Positions 56,773 through 64,000 of a stretch of 64,000 nt of DNA are shown piece after piece (the stretch's first letter is position 1; each line of letters opens with the position of its first letter). The position numbers were made by a program, and so were the translations under genes. The stretch is from Dentipellis sp. KUC8613 (taxonomy: Eukaryota; Basidiomycota; Agaricomycetes; Russulales; Hericiaceae), in NCBI GenBank assembly GCA_002286715.1, contig NSJX01000003.1, forward strand, positions 794,680-858,679, written 5' to 3'. The notes beneath the pieces are model-generated. The model was not told the DNA's origin. It made no database searches and saw only the letters and a list, made by a program, of their open reading frames with translations.

Positions 56773-58922
56773 CTATCCTCCTACAGTTGCACCATCTGCG
56801 GCTTTGGGTACTCTGCCTCTCTTTTCCAGTTCTTCTCGTAATGATGCAAACAAACGTTGTGTTCTTTCGGCATTCGGCTGGAACGCAAACACATTAGCGG
56901 GCGCGTGGACGATCACACTCACGCAGACTTACCTCTTTACAACATGTTATCAGCCGATCGACAAGCATAGTCTGTCCTTTCTGTGCGTCGTCGAGTTCTT
57001 TACGTATTTGTTGGTTCTATATCACCCAGAATCAACCAGCTGACGGACGAAAGCAGGCAGGCAGCGGCACCTCTTCATCCAGCTTATCTGCTCGAGCCTT
57101 TTCACCCTCCGACAGCTGCTTCTGCTCGGCTGCTCGTGCTCGAGAGAGCAGAACCTCCAGCTCCTTCGATCTAACGACACACTCAAAATGTCGTTCTCGA
57201 AGCTCGTATTGTCGAAGGATGTCTTTCAGTCGTTCTCGGACACTGCGTCAGGCCAAAGCAAGTCAGCAACCTGCATATAGACAGATATAAGCCGAACGCA
57301 CACGCTGTCAAAGATCTCCTCCATCGTCCTGATGGCTCTGTACAATGTGACATTAGTATATGACACGCGCTAAACGTCTGCGCGTACGGACTCTGAAGGG
57401 TTGTCCGTCCAGTACTTCTTGAGCTTCTGGCGTCGGGGCTCACCCTCATCCTTGCCTGACGTCAGCGGGGTGGACTCGGTAATACACCATTCAATGAACG
57501 TACCAGTTGCTCTGTTCCCGGACCCTCTGTCAAATCCATGAGTTCAACGGCTAGGATCTCATCCCCGTCCTCCAAGCCCGCTTCCTCCGGCGTCTGATCC
57601 GCTTCCACCGCCCTCCCACTGTGCGTGAATACGAACTGCGTATTTGTCGACGGCATATGCCCCGAGCTTGTCGTATACGTGCTCGACGCGTCGGATTTGG
57701 TCACACCGTTCGTCCCGTTGCCTTTCAAAGTGTCACCCTTCTTTCCGCCCATTGTCTCCATCCGCTCCGTCCACGCATTAAAGAGCTTTGACAGCTTTGT
57801 TTTGCGTGAGATTTTGAAGAAGAGCTCCGCGCGGTAGCGACATATGACCTTGACGACAATGTCGGGCATTTCGCGATACTTGTTGTCCTGGATCCGCGCT
57901 CGCTCGGCTCGTTTTGACATATCATTCTTCATCTGCAGTATCTACAATGGAAAGCATCAATCATCAAATGCATCGTGATGAGAGCTAGGAAGACTGCTCA
58001 CCTCTTCCTGTGCCTCCTCCACGGAATGTGCTAGCCGTTTGCCGTCTTCCTGTTATGCCGGTTAGACCCCCATGGAAGTGAAATAGAGACGTTGCGAACT
58101 CTTAATCTCTTATTATCCTGTGTGGAGATGAGCGTGCAACAGAAGGAGACCATGCATGACTACTCACCTTCTGTAACTCGCGTGCCAGATTCTCCATCTT
58201 TATCTTAGTCTGATTCGCCTTGGTCAACTGACTTTTGGCTTGGACGCAAAATCCGTAAGACGCAACCGCCGACCTGCACTAGATGAGCACTCACCGGCAT
58301 CCTTATCCTTTGACAGCTTTTGTTTCTCTTTCTGATGATCCCGCTCCATGCGCTTGAACTCGGCGAACTATGATACACGGTCACAACAGTGAACATTCCC
58401 AACCTGTAAGAGACAGGCGTACCAATTCGACGTATTTTGCATGTACAGCGTTCTCTTCCATCCCTCGTACCGACTTCTGTGCCTCCTCCGCTGTAGGACG
58501 CGAGCATTAAATTTGAGGGGTCATGCGAACGCATATAACGCACCAAATTTTCTCTCCTCCTCTTCTTCTAACACCTCTTCCTCCTCCAACGCAGCAATCC
58601 TGTTCTTCAAACTCTCGTACATAGTAGCAGGGTCCACCGGGGCAGGCTCCTTCTTCTTCGCCTTTTGTGTATGGCCGTGTGCGTGATTATGTGCATGGTG
58701 CGTGCCGTTGGTCGCAGGCGGATGTGGATGCAGCGGGGGATGCGTCCTACTCTGCGGCGGAGCTTGCGGTGTTTGGGCGTGCGCAGTGTGGGTGGCGGCG
58801 GGTTGTGCGGCGGGAGCGGGAGCGGGTGGAGGAGCAGCGGGACCGGCGGGAAGCGGTTTGACAGTCTTCTGCGAGTTCGCGGGGGGCGGATTGCTAACAG
58901 CGCCGTTCATTGCGGAAGGCAT
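56773..58922 (-). CDS. Taxilin-family coiled-coil protein carrying an internal SUMO-like domain
   Basis: Taxilins bind syntaxins and act in vesicle traffic. The start at 58922 gives MPSAMNGAVSNPPPANSQKT, then a Pro/Ala/His-rich region. The coiled coil begins MYESLKNRIAALEEEEVLEE and continues FAEFKRMERDHQKEKQKLSK, TKIKMENLARELQKDNKRLR (the last six residues from an 18-nt exon) and EDGKRLAHSVEEAQEE. The next exon, 57524-57941, encodes ILQMKNDMSKRAERARIQDN and then a beta-grasp, SUMO-like module: DIVVKVICRYRAELFFKISR, KTKLSKLFNAWTERM, QFVFTHSGRAVEADQTPEEA, GLEDGDEILAVELMDLTEG. Taxilin sequence then resumes: KLKKYWTDNPSEAIRTMEEI, RERLKDILRQYELRERHFEC, VVRSKELEVLLSRARAAEQK, and the C-terminus RTQRLFASLREELEKRGRVP. 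The beta-grasp exon has length 3n+1 and sits between phase 0 and phase 1 introns, so skipping it breaks the frame. No C-terminal Gly-Gly, so not a conjugated modifier. Confidence 0.82.
57524..57941 (-). other. Exon encoding the Rad60-SLD/SUMO-like domain
   Basis: 418 nt, preceded by an acceptor TTGTAG at 57942 and followed by a donor GTCCGG (intron 57456-57523, 68 nt, ending GTCAG). Residues about 219-357 of the deduced protein. A variable Gly/Ser/Thr-rich loop is inserted between ERM and QFVFTHSG. If read through instead of spliced, the frame ends at 57462, which would give a 156-residue product from the internal Met at 57932. Confidence 0.8.
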
Positions 58923-59747
58923 GGGATCACTAGCGCTATCGGGCAGTCCGAATAGGGAGAATCTGGAGGGAAAACAGCAAAGGAGAGATTTCAGGACGTC
59001 AATAAATACGTTCAAGCTGCAGGAAACAAGCAGCTTTAGCCACAGACTTGGATGGAGAGCCACCAACGCGTCAGAAACAACTTGAATACGCCTTGGGCGT
59101 TGTTGCACGGCGTGGCGGGCGGCGTCGTGTTGGCAAAGGTGGGCTTTCGGAGAAGGTCAATTGGAGGCGGGGTTGTGGTGAATGCTAGCTTTGCCAGCAA
59201 GTGCACGCGTCTTCTTTTGGCAGCATTTCGGCCCAAACACGCTTCACCGCGCGTGCTGCAATTAATCAAGACATCGTGGTCGCTCAAGAGAAGACAGGTC
59301 ACTGCTCGCCCAGGGACGCTTCTCGTTCATAAGTCGTGCTCCCGGTCGGTCGGATGGGCACCATAGCGGGATCACGGCGCCAGATCCACTACATCGCTTC
59401 CACGCATATGCTATGTCAGGCTGTGGTACTGCATCTTATAACCGTCGCAGAGTGCATATCGGCCGATGCATTTCGAAATACCACACCAACTCCTCTAGAG
59501 ACCCGGATGCAGAGATCCATTGCTTGTCCGGCGAGCCGTGCCTGCAACCTGAGCGTTTCTCCAAGTTGCCGGCAACTGCAAACGTTCAAACTTTCTTAGT
59601 CATTGGCTTAGTCAGCACAACCGAGGTCGCTGCACGTGCCGTGTCGCGTCGCGTCGCGATCGTTTACTTGGTCAGCACCACGCCTTTTCTACTCTACCAC
59701 CATCCTCAGCTCGGCCTTACTTCAGATATCCTGCTCATTCCTGTTTC
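58923..59747. other. Divergent promoter region, taxilin / BRCA2
   Basis: Contains an E-box-like CACGTG (about 59633-59638) directly followed by tandem TCGCG units (about 59644-59658), and two copies of a GTCAGCAC motif about 60 bases apart. No gene is supported. Confidence 0.5.
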
Positions 59748-62700
59748 ATGTCAGAAAAGGGTTGGTGACATATAAGCTTCTGATTTTGCATCCATTGATT
59801 CTCTTACCAGTCCCCCTTTCTCCGCCTCGCAAACGGCAACGTTTGTCTCTGCCGATACAGGGCGGCCCGGATGCCAGCATTCAAGTCAAGCACGCACACC
59901 CACACGAAGACCATCCTATCGGCTCTTCCCAGAGCTCTCGAGCGGATGAAGAGAACATGTTGTACCACAAGCGTCATAGCATTGAAGGATTTCCCATAGG
60001 CAGTTCCTCTCAAGAGAGTGGATCTAGTCAAGTGCGTACGCATATAGTCATTGTTCTGACACATTTTTGACGTTGCATCTCCAGAGCGCAATAGGGACGG
60101 CTATTTTCTCCAAACCTCCCGCATTCTCTGGCTTTTCTTCAGCATCGGCCCATAAAGCCGCAATCCAACCAATCACAGACCCTGACAATCCTTTCGTTAC
60201 TGGCGCACCCAAACACCCTGGACTTGGTTCAGCGAAAATGTCTGCTCAAGTGCAGAAACCATACATCTCCATCGACGACGAATCATCTGCAAGATTTTCT
60301 AATCGACACGATCTGGGTGGGGCTCCCAGCAAGAGTGTTACTCCAGGCATTACGCCATTCATCGGCTTCACGTCTGCTGCACAACTCGCCTCTCAGATTT
60401 CTGACGCTGATGCCGACCGCCGTTCACCTACTCCAGAAGAGGAGCCACAGAAAGACTACTCCGCGTTCTTTGCACCTATCGGCGCACCTGCAGTCGTCGG
60501 TTTCGCCGCGGCGAGCATTGTAGCATCACAGAGTGCAGCAGATCAAGCGATACCTGCTCTCGGCTTCACCACCGCAAACAAAACGAGCCTGTATGCGCTT
60601 TCGGAGGATGCCCTGCGGCAAGCCGAGGCTCGCATGAGACTTTGGGATGCCGACGATGCCTCTATGCCTTCCTCCTCTTATCCTAGGAATAAGACACCAC
60701 CCCCAGCTGCAGGACCTGCGCATGTGACATCACCATCGCGAAGGATTCTCGGCGCGGTTGAGAATTCCCCTACACACGGTAGACCTCCAAACACGACGGC
60801 TCCTGCCGGGACGGGATTCTCGACGCCGGAGTTTGCAGGCAGCCGCTCGTTGTTCCAAACCGCGGCATCTGCAGATATCAAAGGCAAAGCGGCGGTAAGA
60901 CCGTTCAAGTCACCGCTGATTCGCGCTCCCGTCCCGCAGGCGCTGAAAGCGCCAGCTCATACAAACTCGCCGCTTAACCCCAATCGTCCAGCAGGCCCCG
61001 AATACCCTTCTAGCTTTACCCCTGCGCGTAATATGAGGGCACTAATGCCGATAACGCCCATGAATGCTGCTGCTGGTCCCTCACTACTGGAAACACCCAT
61101 ACGGAATGCTGCATTCTCCACCCCGCCTCGCGCGGCGGGTGCTACGCCTTTCAGACTGGGCACCGGAACGAAGAAATTCCAGACACCTTTCAAGCCTGGC
61201 ATGAGGCCTGGCGAACCCGGAAGGAAGCAACTAGAGGAGCAGTTCAAGAAGGAACGCGCCGCTGCTGTTATAGCCGCTGGTCCAGGCACCTCGGGCGCCA
61301 TCACGTACGTGAACAGGGCGGGGAAAGCGAGGAAGAAATTCTTTGACCTCAGTGAGACACAACTTCTTTCCATCACCAATGTTTACCGACGTTGCTTTAG
61401 AGCGAGCCGCAGGAAGGCAGAGCCTGACGTCTTCCGGACTTGTCCCAGGAGCTCATTCAGCGAGCGAATTGGACGATATGGGAATGTATGTCGCAGCCTT
61501 CTTTTTTTATCGCTACAGGGTCGTCTCTAATATATGCATAAGACCTGTATCAGAGCTTCGACAAATCACTCCCGAAACAGCGCTCTTCTACGCATTCCAC
61601 AGTGCGCCAGCTGACGACCTCGCAAACCCATCCGCCGCACCTACATCGGAGGGCATCTTCGGCGCTACTGTTGCGCTGCAAGCTCTCAGAGACATAGGCT
61701 GTTCACTAGCTACGAAAGCATGGGTTGATAACCACTGGGGCCTCATCCTGTGGAAACTCGCCGGCATGGTGTGCCTCGAGCCAGAGCGGGAGTCTACGGC
61801 CGAAAAGCGATGGTGCTGGGGCGAGGTGATGCGGCAGCTGCGATACAGGTTAGCCCATCTTTCATGTCCCCAGAAATAGCTGCTAACAGTGTATGTGCTT
61901 TGTAGGTACGAGAGGGAGCTCAACGGCGCATCCCGCCCCGCCCTGCGTTTGATCACGACACAGGATGCGCCAGCGGCCTCGCCAATGGTCCTCTGTATAT
62001 CGAAAATATTATGGCCAGAGGCGAATGGGAAAGATGACGGCTTGGCGCTTATCTCACACCCGGAGCTTGAAGTGACAGACGGGTGGTACAGACTTCGTGC
62101 GCAAGTAGACGGCCCGCTTGCCAGGGCCATACGCAAAGGCGCCATTCAAGTAGGCCGCAAGATTGCGGTCGCAGGCGCGAAGGTACATTGTTGACACCTT
62201 ATACGCACCCCCGCCCGTACTGATATATCGCAAATTCAGATAACTACGCAAAGATCGGAGCCTTGTGAGGTATTAGAGGCTTACGACTCTTGCCAGCTCG
62301 TCCTGTCCGGAAATTGTACCCACCTCGCGCCGTGGCATACCAAGCTTGGCTTCCAGTTGAAGCCTTTTATAGCAACCCTCGGCAGCCTGTCGCCAGACGG
62401 AGGCACTGCACAGCTGATGAACCTCATCGTCACCAAAGTAAGATGAAAATCTGAATCCGAAGGTTCACCTCTGACGCTGAACAGGTCTACCCCATCGCAT
62501 TCCTCGAATTCTTCGAAGAAAACGGCAAGAAGCGGCGAGAAGGCCCTCGCAAGGAGAAAGAAGAGTTGCTGTTGCAGGATCAGTGGATGGTGAGCAATTC
62601 CAGCCGAAATTATCGATCCAGGCATCTGACATGGAGGCTCGCAGAAACGGAGAGAGAAAGAGCAGGCGCGTTTACGGTCCGAGCTTGAAGACAAGATAAA

Positions 62701-63396
62701 CATCTACGAGGACTGGGCCGATCGACTCGAGAGGAGGTCTGGCTCGCATTTTCATCCAACAGAAGATGGTACGTCGCTCATCACCTTTACGTATGTACAA
62801 GCATGCAAATTCTGACATTTGACAGATCCCCAACCAAACCATATTGAGGACATCTTCGACGAGCTCGACGGCGGCAAGGAATTCTCCGTTGTTACCGCGC
62901 GCATTTCCCTTACCGAAGCTGGCTGGCTCGCACGATTCATCCGGGACAAAATCGCACAAGAGAGGGCACAGATTGGGGAGGAGATTGAACGGGACCTGAA
63001 GGTAAGCCAACCCATATCTGCTCCCACATCTTGACACTTATTCAAATGCGAACGAGTAGCACGTATGCCCACCTCGCGATGTCCGCAGCTTCCGTGTCCT
63101 GTTCATGAAAGACGCATGCTCCATTCGAAAGCCTTCCCAGCGGACTGCGGAAATCACTGTCTGGGATGTCATGTCATTATCCTTCGACGAAGGCAAGCAG
63201 GCCGGTAACTTTGCTGAGGGCCAGCGCTTCCTTGTGAGTCCAATAGCACATTGCTCGACAATGTTTGACCAATAGCCTACAGGTCACAAACCTCATACCC
63301 TCTCAACAAAGCGCATGGATGAAACCTGGCGAAGGCTCGCACATATACCTCTCTACGAGAAGGGACTCGAGATGGACCCGCATCAAGACTCGCTAA
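59748..63396 (+). CDS. BRCA2: BRCA2 homolog (Brh2-like) with BRC-like repeats
   Basis: Loads Rad51 on single-stranded DNA for homologous recombination; nuclear. The 13-nt first exon (59748-59760) spells MSEK plus one base; a 50-nt intron (59761-59810) brings in SPPRKRQRLSLP, a basic nuclear signal. Four BRC-like FxxA units follow: SGFSSASAHKA, IGFTSAAQLASQ, VGFAAASIVASQ and LGFTTANKTSLYALSEDALR, the last the closest to the human BRC consensus. The DNA-binding part has the helical domain (TSSGLVPGAHSASELDDMGI, then WVDNHWGLILWKLAGMVCLE), OB1 (RELNGASRPALRLITTQDAP, DGWYRLRAQVDGPLARAIRK), OB2 (NCTHLAPWHTKLGFQLKPFI) with a short tower-like helix pair (LLLQDQWMKRREKEQARLRS), and OB3 ending SGEGSHIYLSTRRDSR-like residues and stop at 63396. 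About twelve introns. It ends 104 bases from the convergent MPP gene. Confidence 0.93.
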
Positions 63397-63500
63397 GATC
63401 ACAGACTAACTTATACGTTGCTGTAATACCATTCTCATGTAGTGTCGATTCAGTGGTGATTATACGATTAGCGACTGAGTGTATACGATAATTGCAAAGC

Positions 63501-64000
63501 TCAAACGGATCCGACGTCGTACTTCTTCATGGTAGCCTGCCAGTCCCTAATGTCCTCGTGTCCCATGATGACGATGGTCGGCTTGTTGCCTGACTGAGGA
63601 CCGAAGATACGATTAGCGACGCGCTGCATAGATTCGGGCGTGATCTCGTCAATCTTGTCGCACATCTCGGTCACAGGAACCTTGCGGTTGTGAACGAGGA
63701 GCTAGATGGACACTCGTTAGCCTCGCGATATAAGATCCTAAGTGCGCAGCATGACGTACCTGACGACCAAGATCCTCGACCTCAACTGCCCTGCTCTCGA
63801 GGGCCATCATCAAACTTGACTTGAGCTGGTTCTTCGCCCGGTTCAACTCCACTTCGGGGACGGTGCGATACAAGAGCAAGCTGAGCTGATGTACAAGGTG
63901 CGGCAGAATCTGTGCAGGAGAGTTGCCCTTGCTGCGATTGGGTGCCGGCACGAACGATGCGAACAAGCCGAACAAAGAGGAATCAGTGTAGATGTGGTGG
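63501..64000 (-). CDS. MAS2: Mitochondrial processing peptidase alpha subunit, 3' part only
   Basis: C-terminal end of the substrate-binding, non-catalytic subunit of the matrix peptidase that removes presequences. Visible: FGLFASFVPAPNRSKGNSPA, ILPHLVHQLSLLLYRTVPEV, ELNRAKNQLKSSLMMALESR, AVEVEDLGRQ, then after an intron LLVHNRKVPVTEMCDKIDEI, TPESMQRVANRIFGPQSGNK, PTIVIMGHEDIRDWQATMKK and YDVGSV with stop at 63501. The block LKSSLMMALESRAVEVEDLGRQ-type residues is characteristic of alpha-MPP rather than beta. The gene continues beyond the right edge. Confidence 0.93.

Overview
The window is nuclear DNA of a filamentous basidiomycete, most likely a wood-associated agaricomycete (polypore-like). 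The evidence is gene structure and gene content: many 48-70 nt GT-AG introns, dense genes on both strands, a polyporopepsin-type secreted aspartic protease, agaricomycete-style cytochrome P450s, a UNC-45/Cro1/She4 protein, a fungal class I myosin and a Brh2-like BRCA2. Exon structures were worked out by hand from splice sites and family motifs. Outer gene limits are the start and stop codons of the deduced models.

Left part (1-26 kb) is looser and more accessory. It holds a 5'-truncated P450, a DUF89/ARMT1-type phosphatase, a disordered orphan protein, a decayed P450, a D-amino-acid oxidase, a secreted aspartic protease, a RING-H2 E3 ligase, an MSC7-like aldehyde dehydrogenase with an N-terminal membrane segment, a secreted RNase T2, a small ACT-domain protein and an OAC1-like mitochondrial carrier with tiny exons. 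Gene-poor stretches of 0.7-2.2 kb lie between them.

Right part (26-64 kb) is a compact housekeeping block: MDM1-like PXA/RGS/PX sorting nexin, TRM6 (head-to-head with CRO1/SHE4), CRO1/SHE4, MYO1, a coiled-coil protein head-to-head with a possibly myristoylated orphan, riboflavin synthase, PRP3, an SH3 single-pass membrane protein, two more small membrane proteins, a GH5 exo-beta-1,3-glucanase, UAP1, a taxilin, BRCA2, and the 3' end of mitochondrial processing peptidase alpha.

Functional neighbourhoods: CRO1/SHE4 (a myosin chaperone family) sits 304 bp upstream of MYO1, a class of client, in the same orientation. The exo-glucanase and UAP1 (UDP-GlcNAc for chitin) are divergently arranged cell-wall genes. 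The most unusual observation is an exon encoding a complete SUMO-like (Rad60-SLD type) beta-grasp domain inside the coiled-coil region of the taxilin gene. The intron phases require this exon to keep the reading frame. No tRNA, rRNA, CRISPR array or intact transposon was recognised.
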